Assembly: GCA_944381475.1 (NCBI GenBank)
Contig: CALWLH010000068.1
Location: 1 to 32,231 of the forward strand
Origin: an uncultured Lachnospiraceae bacterium
GTDB taxonomy: Bacteria; Bacillota; Clostridia; Lachnospirales; Lachnospiraceae
Direction: 5' to 3'
DNA: 32,231 bases
The notes under the pieces are model-generated. The model made no database searches. It saw only the letters and a list, made by a program, of their open reading frames with translations, and was not told the origin of the DNA. Both the position numbers and the translations under genes were made by a program. Of this stretch, positions 1 to 8,208 are shown one piece after another (positions within the stretch are counted from its first letter, which is position 1; every line of letters begins with the position of its first letter).

Positions 1-525
1 AGGGCGCAGGTAGGGCAGGGTGCCGTCCTTTCTCACATCCGCCAGGCGCTTCGCCAGCTTCTGGGCCATATAGATGGGGTAGGGCATGTACTCCTCCGTC
101 TCGTTGGTGGCAAAGCCAAACATCATCCCCTGATCCCCGGCGCCGATGGCGTCCAGCTGGGCGTCGCTCATGCCCTGCTCCGTCTTTGCCTCCAGACATT
201 CATCCACACCCATGGCAATATCCGTGGACTGCTCGTCGATGGCCACGATGACCCCGCAGGTCTCGGCATCAAAGCCAAATTTTGCTCTGGTGTACCCAAT
301 CTGTGCCACCGTCTCTCTCACAAGCTTCTGGATATCCACATAGGCCTTTGTGGTAATCTCTCCCATCACCAGCACCAGTCCTGTGGTACAGCAGGTCTCA
401 CAGGCCACCCGGCTCATGGGATCCTTTTCCAGCAGCGCATCCAGTATCGCATCTGAAATCTGATCGCATATTTTATCAGGATGTCCTTCCGTCACGGACT
501 CCGAAGTAAACAACCGCTTTTCCAA
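1..525 (-). CDS. metK: S-adenosylmethionine synthetase, N-terminal part (cut by window edge)
   Basis: MetK makes S-adenosylmethionine from methionine and ATP in the cytoplasm. The 175 codons visible begin [18 protein letters not shown], the hallmark MetK N-terminus, with the ATP-binding EGHPDK stretch. Further on are GAGDQG (the family's ATP-motif hexapeptide) and [14 protein letters not shown], also typical. The frame is open to base 1, so the C-terminal half (the family is about 390-400 residues) lies outside the window. The start appears to be TTG at 525-523: a GAGGAG Shine-Dalgarno lies six bases upstream and no in-frame ATG fits the conserved N-terminus. The gene follows murA by 23 bases, with no terminator seen, so the two are probably co-transcribed. 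I see no SAM riboswitch in the gap. Identity is secure; the TTG start is inferred. Confidence 0.95.
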   Translation of the reverse strand, partial: MEKRLFTSESVTEGHPDKICDQISDAILDALLEKDPMSRVACETCCTTGLVLVMGEITTKAYVDIQKLVRETVAQIGYTRAKFGFDAETCGVIVAIDEQSTDIAMGVDECLEAKTEQGMSDAQLDAIGAGDQGMMFGFATNETEEYMPYPIYMAQKLAKRLADVRKDGTLPYLRP

Positions 526-548
526 TTTGTACTCCTCTCTAAAAAACC

Positions 549-1841
549 TCATCCAACCTTCATCTTAAATTTCTGAAGATCCCTCTCGCTCTCTGCCCGG
601 CAGATGTTTGCTCCCAATCCCGAAAGCTTCTCCACCAGACATTCGTATCCCCGCTCAATGTGGGAAATCTCGTCCACGATGGTATAGCCCTCCGCCGCCA
701 GGCCCGCGATCACCATGGCCGCGCCGGCCCGCAGATCCGTAGCCAGCACCCGGGCCCCAGTCATGAGGGGTACGCCGTCGATAATGGCCACATTTCCTTC
801 CACCTTGATATTCGCGCCCATACGGATCAGCTCGTCCACATACTTATATCGGTTTTCAAAAATGCTCTCCGTCACCACGCTGGTGCCCTCCGCCAGCGCC
901 AGCACCACAGACATCTGGGGCTGCATATCCGTGGGAAATCCGGGATAGGGTAGAGTTTTCACATGGGTTGCCCGCATATGATTGCAGCCGATGACCCGCA
1001 CCGCGTCATCGTCCTCCACAATTTCACAGCCTACCTCCCGAAGCTTGGAGCTGATGGACTCTAAGTGCTTCGGTATCACATTCTTTACTGTCACATCCCC
1101 TCTGGTGGCTGCCGCAGCCATCATAAAGGTTCCCGCCTCAATCTGATCCGGAATGATGGAATATTCGCATTTGTGAAGGGCTGGTACGCCCTGAATCCGG
1201 ATCACATCCGTGCCGGCGCCCTTGATATTGGCTCCCATGGTGTTCAGCATGTTTGCCACATCCACCACATGGGGCTCCTTGGCAGCATTTTCAATAATGG
1301 TCTTCCCCTCCGCCAGGGATGCTGCCAGCATGATGTTGATGGTGGCCCCCACGGAAACCATATCCATGTAGATATGCGTGCCGATGAGCCTGCCGGAATG
1401 GGCAATGATCATGCCGTTTTTGATCTTTACATCTGCTCCCAGGGCCCTGAAACCCTTGATATGCTGGTCAATGGGACGGCTGCCGATATTACAGCCTCCC
1501 GGAAGATCCACCTCCGCATGATGGTATTTGCCCAGCAGGGCGCCTACCAGATAGTATCCCCCCCGAATCTTGCGGATGGAATCATTGTCCACCATGGTTT
1601 TGCGGATCGTGCTTCCGTTGATCAGTACACGGTTGCCGTCCCGGCGCTCCACCACTGCGCCGATCTCCGAAATCGCGTCCAGCAGAAACTCTATATCCTG
1701 TACACGGGGTACATTATCGATGATTACGGGCTCGTTTGTCATAATCGCCCCTGCAAGAATACCCAGCGCGGCATTCTTTGCACCGGCAACGTTCACCTCT
1801 CCGCAGAGAGGCACTCCGCCCTTCATTATATACTGCTCCAT
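549..1841 (-). CDS. murA: UDP-N-acetylglucosamine 1-carboxyvinyltransferase (MurA)
   Basis: MurA transfers enolpyruvate from phosphoenolpyruvate to UDP-GlcNAc, the first committed step of peptidoglycan synthesis, in the cytoplasm. The 430-residue length matches the family (about 420-430). The conserved Lys-Asn pair is at residues 22-23 (AKNAALG), and the loop [13 protein letters not shown] carries the catalytic, fosfomycin-target cysteine at residue 117. A second conserved stretch, [10 protein letters not shown], is present in the C-terminal half. Firmicutes often carry two MurA paralogues (MurA and MurZ); from sequence alone I cannot say which this is. A promoter-like TTTACA-16-TATAAT lies about 80-110 bases upstream, overlapping the end of the shikimate-kinase-like gene, so murA and metK probably have their own transcript start as well as possible read-through. 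Confidence 0.96.
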   Translation of the reverse strand: MEQYIMKGGVPLCGEVNVAGAKNAALGILAGAIMTNEPVIIDNVPRVQDIEFLLDAISEIGAVVERRDGNRVLINGSTIRKTMVDNDSIRKIRGGYYLVGALLGKYHHAEVDLPGGCNIGSRPIDQHIKGFRALGADVKIKNGMIIAHSGRLIGTHIYMDMVSVGATINIMLAASLAEGKTIIENAAKEPHVVDVANMLNTMGANIKGAGTDVIRIQGVPALHKCEYSIIPDQIEAGTFMMAAAATRGDVTVKNVIPKHLESISSKLREVGCEIVEDDDAVRVIGCNHMRATHVKTLPYPGFPTDMQPQMSVVLALAEGTSVVTESIFENRYKYVDELIRMGANIKVEGNVAIIDGVPLMTGARVLATDLRAGAAMVIAGLAAEGYTIVDEISHIERGYECLVEKLSGLGANICRAESERDLQKFKMKVG

Positions 1842-1922
1842 CTTTCACCTCGCGTTTTGTACGCATGTTTTCTGTGGCTGACGCCGCTCAAAGCTTTGCA
1901 TAATACGCCACACTAACAGCTA

Positions 1923-1950
1923 ATTATAGCATAATTTATTCTTTTGTAAA
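1923..1950 (-). promoter_or_regulatory. Sigma-A-type promoter for murA–metK
   Basis: On the minus strand this reads TTTACA (1950-1945), a 16-base spacer, then TATAAT (1928-1923), a perfect -10 box with a 5/6 -35 box. It points at murA, leaving a leader of roughly 75 bases, and overlaps the last codons of the upstream gene that ends at 1936. The match is direct; activity is inferred. Confidence 0.65.
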
Positions 1951-2451
1951 GAGGTTCGATTCCTGAAGCCTCCGAAAAACCGCCTCCATGGTGCTTCCCG
2001 CATCCAGATGAGCTTCATCCACCGTGAGATCCGCATAGGCTTCATACAGGGGAACCCGCTCCTCATAGAGATCCCTCAGGGTCATGCCCTCCTTTAAAAC
2101 CACGCCCCGCTCCTTCAGATTACCCAGGCGCTTTTCCAGCTCCGAAAGACTAAGCTTTAAATACACCACAGGCCCCATACTCCTGTAATGCTCCATGGCC
2201 TCCGGACAGTAGATGATACTGCCCCCAGGGGCAATCACCGCATCCTCCGTATTGATCCTGCAGTTCACTTCATTTTCGATCTGTCTGAAGCCCTCCAGCC
2301 CCTTTTCCTTTATGATGTCCTTTAAGAGCATCCTATGGGTTCTCTGGATTTCAAGATCTCCGTCTACAAAATGCAGATTCATCTTTTTCGCCAGCAATAC
2401 CCCCACCACGCTCTTACCGCTGCCGGGCATGCCGATCAATGTCACGTTCAT
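1936..2451 (-). CDS. Shikimate kinase-like P-loop kinase
   Basis: This 171-residue protein has the size and layout of shikimate kinase (AroK/AroL), which phosphorylates shikimate in chorismate synthesis. The P-loop GMPGSGKS is at residues 7-14, an Asp pair FVDGD at 30-32, GFRQIE with R56 (shikimate-contacting position), PGGS at 75-78 and lid/adenine-side arginines around R115 and R132. Two features depart from the textbook enzyme: the substrate-binding GGG motif reads GGS, and the lid that normally reads R-P-L-L reads RGVVL. These could be a lineage variant of AroK or a sign of another small-molecule substrate. No other aromatic-pathway gene lies nearby; it sits 40 bases after a flavin reductase. 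I therefore give no symbol. Confidence 0.75.
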   Translation of the reverse strand: MNVTLIGMPGSGKSVVGVLLAKKMNLHFVDGDLEIQRTHRMLLKDIIKEKGLEGFRQIENEVNCRINTEDAVIAPGGSIIYCPEAMEHYRSMGPVVYLKLSLSELEKRLGNLKERGVVLKEGMTLRDLYEERVPLYEAYADLTVDEAHLDAGSTMEAVFRRLQESNLFTKE

Positions 2452-2491
2452 TCCCGCTCCTCCTTTCTGTCCTCCACGCTGTCAGAAGCGT

Positions 2492-3085
2492 CTATTTCTT
2501 TTTTCTTACGCTGTAACCAAAGGTACCTATTTTTTCTCCCAGGCCGTAGTACCCCCCGTGGGAGTAGGCTATAAGCCTCGCATCGTTTAAATGAAATTTT
2601 CCCTTTTCATCCATATAGCGCGCATCCGCATCCACAGCCACCACCTCCGCGATAAACAGGTCATGGCTTCCAAGCTCCATCACCTGCACCACCCTGCACT
2701 CCAGGCTCAGGGGACTTTCCGCAATCAGGGGCGCGTGAACCAGACTGGCCTTTTCCCTGGTGAGACCCGCCAGCGCAAACTTGTCCCCCTCCCGGCCGGA
2801 CTTCACGCCGCAAAGGTCACAGGCCCTTGTCAGCTCCTCCGTCACCAGGTTGATGACGAATTCACCGCTCTCCAAAATCATGGGATGGCTGTAGCGTTGC
2901 TTTCTGACGGAGATGGATACCATCACCGGATCAGAGCAGACGGTTCCTGCCCAGGCGATGGTGATAATGTTGTCATGTCCATTTTTATCCGCTGTCGTCA
3001 CCATGACAGCCGGCACCGGATATAGCATGTTACCGGGCTTCCAAATCTGCTTGCCCATACTATTTCTGCCTGGCGTCTGCTGCAT
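2492..3085 (-). CDS. Flavin reductase family protein (FMN-binding split barrel)
   Basis: The 197-residue protein resembles the flavin reductase / DIM6-NtaB type FMN-binding split-barrel family. The N-terminal part has PVPAVMVTTAD...GHDNIITIAW, the usual start of the barrel, followed by a typical DPVMVSISVRKQRYSH block, EFVINLVTEEL, and CGVKSGREGDKF in the middle. Such proteins bind FMN and often reduce it with NAD(P)H, or act as small flavoproteins of unknown substrate; the substrate here is unknown. The first ATG has AGGGAGG about 12 bases upstream; an internal ATG at 3058 (MGKQIWKPG) is an alternative start that fits the family's N-terminus but has a poorer ribosome site. It is spaced 26 bases after the pyrophosphatase gene, so likely the same transcript. 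Confidence 0.85.
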   Translation of the reverse strand: MQQTPGRNSMGKQIWKPGNMLYPVPAVMVTTADKNGHDNIITIAWAGTVCSDPVMVSISVRKQRYSHPMILESGEFVINLVTEELTRACDLCGVKSGREGDKFALAGLTREKASLVHAPLIAESPLSLECRVVQVMELGSHDLFIAEVVAVDADARYMDEKGKFHLNDARLIAYSHGGYYGLGEKIGTFGYSVRKKK

Positions 3086-3111
3086 TTGAACCAGGCGCCT
3101 CCCTTCCTCTT

Positions 3112-4761
3112 TTAATAATCCTGAAGCACCAGCGTCAGCGCCGGCACCATCTGCTTCTTCCTAGAAACCAGGCCCGGGATCGTCATCTCCCCATCCTGGG
3201 GTTCCCGCCCAAAGGCCTTCGCCAAAAGCTCCTCCGCCCCTGCTCCTGCAAAAAGCACATCGGAGCTTTCATCCATAATACTGGTCATCAGAAAGAACAC
3301 AAAGTGTACCCCGTGCTTTTTCATGGCCTGGGGCAGATACTTCTTCATCTTCTCCTTCATGCTGTCCAGCTCGCTTTTGTTCATGGAATTGATCTGCCCG
3401 ATTCCCACCTTGTAATCTCCCATGGCAAACTCCTTGAAATCCTGGTGGAAGATCTGTTCCGCCGTCTTGTTGGCGTAGTTGCTGCTGGCGGTAAACATCT
3501 CCTTGGCATAGCGCTCCAGGTTAATGCCCGCGATCAGCGCCAGCTTTCCCGCCGCCGTCTTGTCCACCTCCGTACAGGTGGGAGAGCGGAACAACAGCGT
3601 GTCGGAGATGATGGCGCTGCACAAAAGCCCCGCAATCTGCTTGTCAATGGGGACCTTCTCCTCCTCATACATTTGGTAGATGATGGTGGCTGTACACCCC
3701 ACCGGCTGATTTCTGAAAAAGATGGGGGACATGGTCTGAATAGTTCCCAGCCTGTGATGGTCGATGATTTCCAGAATTTCCGCATGCTCCACCCCGTCTG
3801 CCGCCTGGGTCCGCTCATTGTGATCCACCAAAATGATCTGCTTCTGCTTCATTCCCAGCAGGTTTCTTCTGGAAATCATGCCCTGATAAAAGCCCTGGGC
3901 ATCTAAAATGGGAAAATCCCTGTGGCGGAGCCTGGCCATGATCTCGGAAATCTCCTCCACCGGATCCTCCATGTGAAAGCATACCAGCTTGTCCTTCGTC
4001 ATAAAATACCCCACCGGCATACTCTGGTTAATAAGCCGGGCCACCGTAAAGGTATCATATTTTGTGCTGATCACGATGCAGCCATGCTCCTCCGCCAGCT
4101 TCCTGATGGTCACGGACACTGGGGCGCCGTCGCACACCACGATCACGCCTGCGTTCATCTCGATGGCGCAGAGCTGGGACTCGTAGCGGTTTCCCAGAAT
4201 CACCAGGTCATGGGGCTCTATATAATTTTCCATAAGGTCGGGATTCGCCGCCGCAATGAGAACTTTTCCTTCCGTCAGCACCGCCTTGCTGTCTCCTGTG
4301 AGGAGCTTGCCCTCCAGGGTATCCACCAGATTTTTCACAGGCGTAGCTGCTCTGGAAATCACCCGGCTGTCATAAACATTCATATAGGAGTTGGCAATAT
4401 CCGCGATGGTAATCACCCCCACCAGCCGCCTCTTTTTCAGGATGGGCAGGGTCACCACGCCGCTTTCCTTCATCAGCTCCCAGGCGGATTTCAGGGAGAT
4501 GTTCTCCGTGATGCCCTCGGTCTGGCGAAAGTCCACATCCCTCACCTGGGTGCCCACGTCAAAAACCAGTTCCGGCTCCTCCACCCCGAAGTATTTCAGC
4601 ACAAACGCGGTTTCCTGATTGATATTACCGGCCCTCTTTGCCTCAAAACGGTTCCCCTCCAGCTTGCACTTCAGGTTCGCGTACGCGATGGCAGAGCAGA
4701 TGGAATCCGTATCTGGATTTTTATGCCCAATTACCCAAATCCTCCGTTCAACTCGATCCAT
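3112..4761 (-). CDS. Manganese-dependent inorganic pyrophosphatase with CBS–DRTGG–CBS regulatory insert
   Basis: This is a family II (DHH-type) pyrophosphatase, hydrolysing pyrophosphate to drive biosynthesis. At 549 residues it is far longer than the simple enzyme (about 310) because of a regulatory insert. Metal-site motifs are in order: GHKNPDTDS at 12-20, DHNE at 313-316, DHH at 334-336, and the C-terminal substrate motif SRKKQ at 533-537. Between the first and second motif lie a CBS domain (about 70-130), a DRTGG-like domain (about 140-245) and a second CBS domain (about 250-305). In known CBS-PPases the CBS pair binds adenine nucleotides (AMP/ADP inhibit) and the DRTGG domain accompanies binding of diadenosine polyphosphates. 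All motifs are intact, so activity is expected. A terminator of the preceding gene lies just upstream, so this gene probably starts a unit with the flavin reductase. Confidence 0.95.
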   Translation of the reverse strand: MDRVERRIWVIGHKNPDTDSICSAIAYANLKCKLEGNRFEAKRAGNINQETAFVLKYFGVEEPELVFDVGTQVRDVDFRQTEGITENISLKSAWELMKESGVVTLPILKKRRLVGVITIADIANSYMNVYDSRVISRAATPVKNLVDTLEGKLLTGDSKAVLTEGKVLIAAANPDLMENYIEPHDLVILGNRYESQLCAIEMNAGVIVVCDGAPVSVTIRKLAEEHGCIVISTKYDTFTVARLINQSMPVGYFMTKDKLVCFHMEDPVEEISEIMARLRHRDFPILDAQGFYQGMISRRNLLGMKQKQIILVDHNERTQAADGVEHAEILEIIDHHRLGTIQTMSPIFFRNQPVGCTATIIYQMYEEEKVPIDKQIAGLLCSAIISDTLLFRSPTCTEVDKTAAGKLALIAGINLERYAKEMFTASSNYANKTAEQIFHQDFKEFAMGDYKVGIGQINSMNKSELDSMKEKMKKYLPQAMKKHGVHFVFFLMTSIMDESSDVLFAGAGAEELLAKAFGREPQDGEMTIPGLVSRKKQMVPALTLVLQDY

Positions 4762-4810
4762 ATATATTCCCTTTCTATACCCTTCCTTCTGCCTTCACCG
4801 GTAAAAGAAA

Positions 4811-4843
4811 CCCCATTTCCTTTCATACTAAAAAGAAATGGGG
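4811..4843 (-). terminator. Intrinsic terminator after the tail-anchored coiled-coil gene
   Basis: Perfect 9-bp inverted repeat CCCCATTTC / GAAATGGGG (4811-4819 with 4835-4843), 14-base loop. Read on the minus strand the stem is followed by TTTCTTTTA. It lies 22 bases beyond the stop of the gene ending at 4866 and before the pyrophosphatase start. Confidence 0.75.
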
Positions 4844-4865
4844 CCTCATGTACTCTGCAATGTCA

Positions 4866-5702
4866 CTACAGCAGGCTGATCACATTAAAGATAATCAGCG
4901 CAAAAATGATGATGATGTCCAGCCATACCAGAATACCCATGATATTTCTGTGGGAGGAGATAACGGTGGTGAACTCGTCGTAGCTGGAGTGAAGCTCCTC
5001 CACACGCTCCTCTGAATACTTCATGGAGCGGTACAGCTCCGTGATGGTACGGTCATTGTTATTTCTCTCCCGGTTCAGCTGCTTCCTCAGCTGATCCATG
5101 GTCTGGCTGCAGGATTCGATTACTTCCTTGAACTGGGTGACATTGTCCTGAAGAGCCATATAGTCGATGGTCATCAGCGCCTGATCCTTCTGCTGAACCT
5201 GAGCCACCAGCTCTGCGCTCTTTTCCGTCTGCTGATCCATACGGTTCTGGATATCTGTGAGGAAGGTTTTGTTCTCATCGGATACGTTTCCGATGGCGTC
5301 AATCATTTCCTTCTGCTTTGCAAACTGCTGGGTGACCTCTTCATAAATCTTGTCAACCTGCTCCTGGATACGGGCAGCGTCCATGCTGTCCCCCAGATTC
5401 ACCATCTGACCGTCTCCCCCAGAAAGACTGATGCCCGCCAGGGCCTCCCGGACAGCCTGGTTAACCGCCTCCTGGAGCTGCGTCTGGTTTGCCGCTGCCG
5501 CCTCCTGCACGGCTGCGGACACGATGGACTTCAGCTCCTCTTCGTCCTGCTTCGGAGGCTGAAGGGATTCCATGGCGTCCTGAACATACTCAGACACGAT
5601 ATCCTTGATTTTCTCTTCTGTTGCTCTGTCCTCGGCCACCTGCTTCTCCGCGCGGTTGGTTGCCACCTGCTTCTTCATAGCATTTTCCAATAAATTCGCC
5701 AT
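4866..5702 (-). CDS. Tail-anchored coiled-coil protein of unknown function
   Basis: I do not recognise a family with certainty. The 278-residue product is Q/E/K-rich and predicted to be mostly coiled coil: a basic N-terminal stretch (MANLLENAMKK...), an acidic helical region, a glycine-rich break (SLSGGDGQMVNLGDSMD) near residue 100, a long heptad-rich segment from about 110 to 245, and a single hydrophobic C-terminal segment (ILVWLDIIIIFALIIFNVI) ending at the last residues. That layout suggests a membrane tail anchor with a long cytoplasmic coil, broadly like methyl-accepting or cell-division scaffolds, without any signalling domain I can see. The start at 5702 is chosen because AAAGGAG lies just upstream; an in-frame ATG at 5735 lacks one. 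It has its own promoter carrying twin palindromes and its own terminator. Confidence 0.75.
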   Translation of the reverse strand: MANLLENAMKKQVATNRAEKQVAEDRATEEKIKDIVSEYVQDAMESLQPPKQDEEELKSIVSAAVQEAAAANQTQLQEAVNQAVREALAGISLSGGDGQMVNLGDSMDAARIQEQVDKIYEEVTQQFAKQKEMIDAIGNVSDENKTFLTDIQNRMDQQTEKSAELVAQVQQKDQALMTIDYMALQDNVTQFKEVIESCSQTMDQLRKQLNRERNNNDRTITELYRSMKYSEERVEELHSSYDEFTTVISSHRNIMGILVWLDIIIIFALIIFNVISLL

Positions 5703-5740
5703 AAATATGCTCCTTTCTCTATGAAGTGCTCCCACTTCCC

Positions 5741-5776
5741 GGTATCTATACCCTTTCCGGACGGTATGTAAATACC
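5741..5776 (-). promoter_or_regulatory. Promoter with twin GGTAT/ATACC palindromes
   Basis: On the minus strand TTTACA (5772-5767), a 16-base spacer and TATAGA (5750-5745) form a sigma-A-type promoter for the tail-anchored coiled-coil gene. Two perfect palindromes with the same half site sit on it: GGTAT-CT-ATACC at 5741-5752 covers the -10 and GGTAT-GTAA-ATACC at 5763-5776 covers the -35. This suggests paired binding of a dimeric regulator; which one is unknown. Confidence 0.55.
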
Positions 5777-5802
5777 TCGATTTAAATTTTCTGGACTTTC
5801 AT

Positions 5803-6078
5803 TTATTCCGTCGCTTCTGCACTGGTCTCTGTTTCTAACACGCCCGCCAGGTCACTCAGCACGTAGGTGGTACGGCTATAATCCGGTCTGGCGGCAAGAT
5901 AAGCCCGATAGCTGTCAACCACGCCTGCTCCGATACCCACAATAACAGCGCCGATCACAAGGATGGAAACCGCCCATGCCGCGATTTTCCCTGCCAGAGC
6001 TTTCCTTTTTTCCTGCTGGAGAATCTTCTTTTTATTTTTCTTATAATCCTTATACTTATCTACCTTTGCCTGACTCAT
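5803..6078 (-). CDS. Small single-pass membrane protein, unknown function
   Basis: The 91-residue protein has a strongly basic N-terminus (about 30 residues, lysine-rich: KYKDYKKNKKKIL), one hydrophobic segment at about 31-53 (IAAWAVSILVIGAVIVGIGAG), and a short C-terminal region ending in an acidic E/T/A stretch. By the positive-inside rule the lysine-rich part is cytoplasmic. No known domain is evident. An AGAAAGG-like ribosome site precedes the ATG. It lies 101 bases ahead of the tail-anchored coiled-coil gene, which has its own promoter in the gap, so the two may or may not work together. TATACT-like sequences occur upstream (around 6127-6137) but without a clear -35 box. Confidence 0.65.
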   Translation of the reverse strand: MSQAKVDKYKDYKKNKKKILQQEKRKALAGKIAAWAVSILVIGAVIVGIGAGVVDSYRAYLAARPDYSRTTYVLSDLAGVLETETSAEATE

Positions 6079-6209
6079 GAAACTGACCTTTCTGGTTAAA
6101 ATTTAGAGTATCTGTCCCTCTAATAAAGTATACTATAACACAGTTTCCAAAAAAAATGTATAGGAAATTTGCATTTTTTCCATATTTCTTTGCGGTTTTT
6201 TCTTTAAAA

Positions 6210-7148
6210 TCACAGTACCAGCTTCGCAGCGCCGTAGATTCCCGCGTCATTGCCCAGGGTGGCCAGCTTAAATGCGGCCTTCTTAGGAATAATATGGGTA
6301 AAGCGCTCAAAATAGGAGCTGATTCCCTCTGTCAGAATTTCCCCCGCCCTTGAAACGCCTCCGCCAATGACAAAGGCGTCCGGGTCAATGGTCAGGGCGC
6401 AGTGGGCACAGGCAAGCCCCAGGTACATGCACAGGGTATCCACAGCCTTTAAGGCCAGAGCATCTCCCGCCTTTGCCTCGTCAAATATCCGTTTGGCTGT
6501 CAGCACGCCCTTTCCCCGAAGAGCGCTCTCCTGGTCAGAGGCTTCCAAAAGTCTTTTTGCCACTCTCACCACACCGGTGGCCGATGCATACTGCTCCAGG
6601 CATCCATGGTTGCCGCAGTTGCATGCCAGAGGCTCCTGGGGATTCACCACAATATGCCCCAGCTCTCCTCCTGCGCCGTGCACGCCTGCCACAATCTTCC
6701 CATCCACAATGATGCCGCCTCCAACGCCTGTTCCAAGGGTCAGCATCACCACCTGATCCTCCCCGGCGGCAGCGCCCTTAAAGGCCTCGCCAAGGGCAGC
6801 CACATTTGCGTCGTTGCCGGCCTTTACAGAAATACCTCCCAAAAGCTGAGACAGCGCTCTGTCAGGATGATAGTCCTTCCAGCCCAGGTTCGGGCACAGG
6901 GAAACGTAGCCATCCGTCTGAACCGGCCCCGGCACGCCTACCCCCACGCCAAGCAGCTCCCGGCTTTCAATGCCCCGCTCCAAAAGCTGCCTGTTTATGG
7001 CGTCCGCCACGTCCTTTAATATCTGCTCCCCGCCGTTTTCCTTCCGGGTGGGAATCTCCCACTTCGCAATCAGGCTTCCCTCCAGATCAAACAGTCCGTT
7101 CTTTACGGAGGTTCCTCCTATATCCACACCGATCACATACTTTTTCAT
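6210..7148 (-). CDS. glcK: ROK-family glucokinase
   Basis: A 312-residue ROK-family sugar kinase, most likely glucokinase (glucose + ATP to glucose-6-phosphate, cytoplasmic). The N-terminal phosphate-binding motif DIGGTSVKNGLF is at 8-19, the sugar-binding GNDANVAALGE is near 110, GTGVGGGIIVDGK near 140, and the ROK zinc motif CNCGNHGCLEQYAS near 177. Length and motifs are those of Firmicutes GlcK; other ROK kinases (for example ManNAc or allose kinases) share these, so the substrate is inferred. It lies 26 bases after galE, suggesting a sugar-activation operon. GC-rich third positions match its neighbours. Confidence 0.92.
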   Translation of the reverse strand: MKKYVIGVDIGGTSVKNGLFDLEGSLIAKWEIPTRKENGGEQILKDVADAINRQLLERGIESRELLGVGVGVPGPVQTDGYVSLCPNLGWKDYHPDRALSQLLGGISVKAGNDANVAALGEAFKGAAAGEDQVVMLTLGTGVGGGIIVDGKIVAGVHGAGGELGHIVVNPQEPLACNCGNHGCLEQYASATGVVRVAKRLLEASDQESALRGKGVLTAKRIFDEAKAGDALALKAVDTLCMYLGLACAHCALTIDPDAFVIGGGVSRAGEILTEGISSYFERFTHIIPKKAAFKLATLGNDAGIYGAAKLVL

Positions 7149-7174
7149 AGCTGTTTTGCTCTCCTGTATCTCTA

Positions 7175-8191
7175 TTAATCCTCAAATCCGTTCGGGTTGT
7201 TCTTCTGCCATCTCCAGGAATCCTCGCACATTTCCTCGATGCCTCTTTCCGCCTTCCAGCCAAGCTCCCGGAGGGCCAGACTGGGATCCGCATAGCACTC
7301 GTCGATATCCCCTGCCCGCCTGGGCTTGATCTCGTAAGGAATCTGGATGCCGCTGGCCTTCTCGAAGGCCTTCACCACATCCAGCACACTGTAGCCTATG
7401 CCGGTGCCAAGATTGCAGATAAACAGGCCTGCGTTTTCCTGGATTTTCTTTAATGCCTTCACATGGCCAATGGCCAGATCCACCACATGTATGTAATCTC
7501 TTACTCCGGTGCCGTCGTGGGTATTGTAGTCATTGCCGAATACCCCCAGCTTTGGAAGCTTTCCCACCGCCACCTGGGTGATATAGGGCATCAGGTTGTT
7601 GGGGATGCCGTTTGGATTCTCCCCTAAAAGGCCGCTCTTGTGGGCTCCGATTGGATTAAAATAGCGAAGCAGGATGACATTCCACGCCGGATCTGCCTTC
7701 TGAATGTCCGAGAGGATCTGCTCCAGCATGGATTTCGTCCAGCCATAGGGATTGGTACAGGTTCCCTTGGGGCATTCCTCTGTGATGGGTACAAAGGCCG
7801 GCTTTCCATAGACCGTGGCGGAGGAGGAGAAAATGATGTTTTTCACACCTGCCTTCCTCATAGCGGACACAAGATTTAAGGTGCCGGTTATGTTGTTGTT
7901 ATAATACTCCCAGGGCTTCCGGACAGACTCACCCACAGCCTTCAGTCCTGCGAAGTGGATCACCGCGCTGATATCCTCCTTCGCAAAAATCTCCTCCATC
8001 CCCGGCTCGTCCAGCAAATCTGTCTGGTAAAAGGGAACCTTTTTTCCTGTAATCTGTTCCACCCGCTCCAGACTCTTCCTGCTGGAATTGCAGAGATTAT
8101 CCATCACCACAACCTCATCGCCAGCATTCAGCAGCTCCACACATGTGTGGCTTCCGATAAAGCCAGCGCCACCCGTAACTAATATTGCCAT
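7175..8191 (-). CDS. galE: UDP-glucose 4-epimerase
   Basis: GalE interconverts UDP-glucose and UDP-galactose (some also the GlcNAc forms) using bound NAD. The 338-residue product starts [16 protein letters not shown], the Rossmann NAD-binding motif, then has [21 protein letters not shown] and the catalytic YGWTK (Tyr-x-x-x-Lys) of short-chain dehydrogenase-type epimerases. C-terminal [16 protein letters not shown] is typical of GalE. The open frame extends upstream to 8326 but the start at 8191 is chosen because GGAGG lies just ahead and the motif begins there. It sits 17 bases after the DUF5711-like gene and 26 before glcK, so all three are probably co-transcribed, tying a membrane protein of unknown role to sugar-nucleotide supply. 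Confidence 0.96.
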   Translation of the reverse strand: MAILVTGGAGFIGSHTCVELLNAGDEVVVMDNLCNSSRKSLERVEQITGKKVPFYQTDLLDEPGMEEIFAKEDISAVIHFAGLKAVGESVRKPWEYYNNNITGTLNLVSAMRKAGVKNIIFSSSATVYGKPAFVPITEECPKGTCTNPYGWTKSMLEQILSDIQKADPAWNVILLRYFNPIGAHKSGLLGENPNGIPNNLMPYITQVAVGKLPKLGVFGNDYNTHDGTGVRDYIHVVDLAIGHVKALKKIQENAGLFICNLGTGIGYSVLDVVKAFEKASGIQIPYEIKPRRAGDIDECYADPSLALRELGWKAERGIEEMCEDSWRWQKNNPNGFED

Positions 8192-8208
8192 TGCCGCCTC
8201 CTTCGCTC

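Noticed and set aside
526-548. SAM riboswitch before metK
   Set aside because: The gap after murA is only 23 bases, and no riboswitch core is seen upstream of murA.
1065-1916. Long plus-strand open frame opposite murA
   Set aside because: Shadow of a well-conserved gene; His/Pro-rich translation typical of antisense frames in GC-rich DNA.
3922-4983. Long plus-strand open frame opposite the pyrophosphatase
   Set aside because: Antisense to a gene with all catalytic motifs, and it runs through a terminator hairpin.
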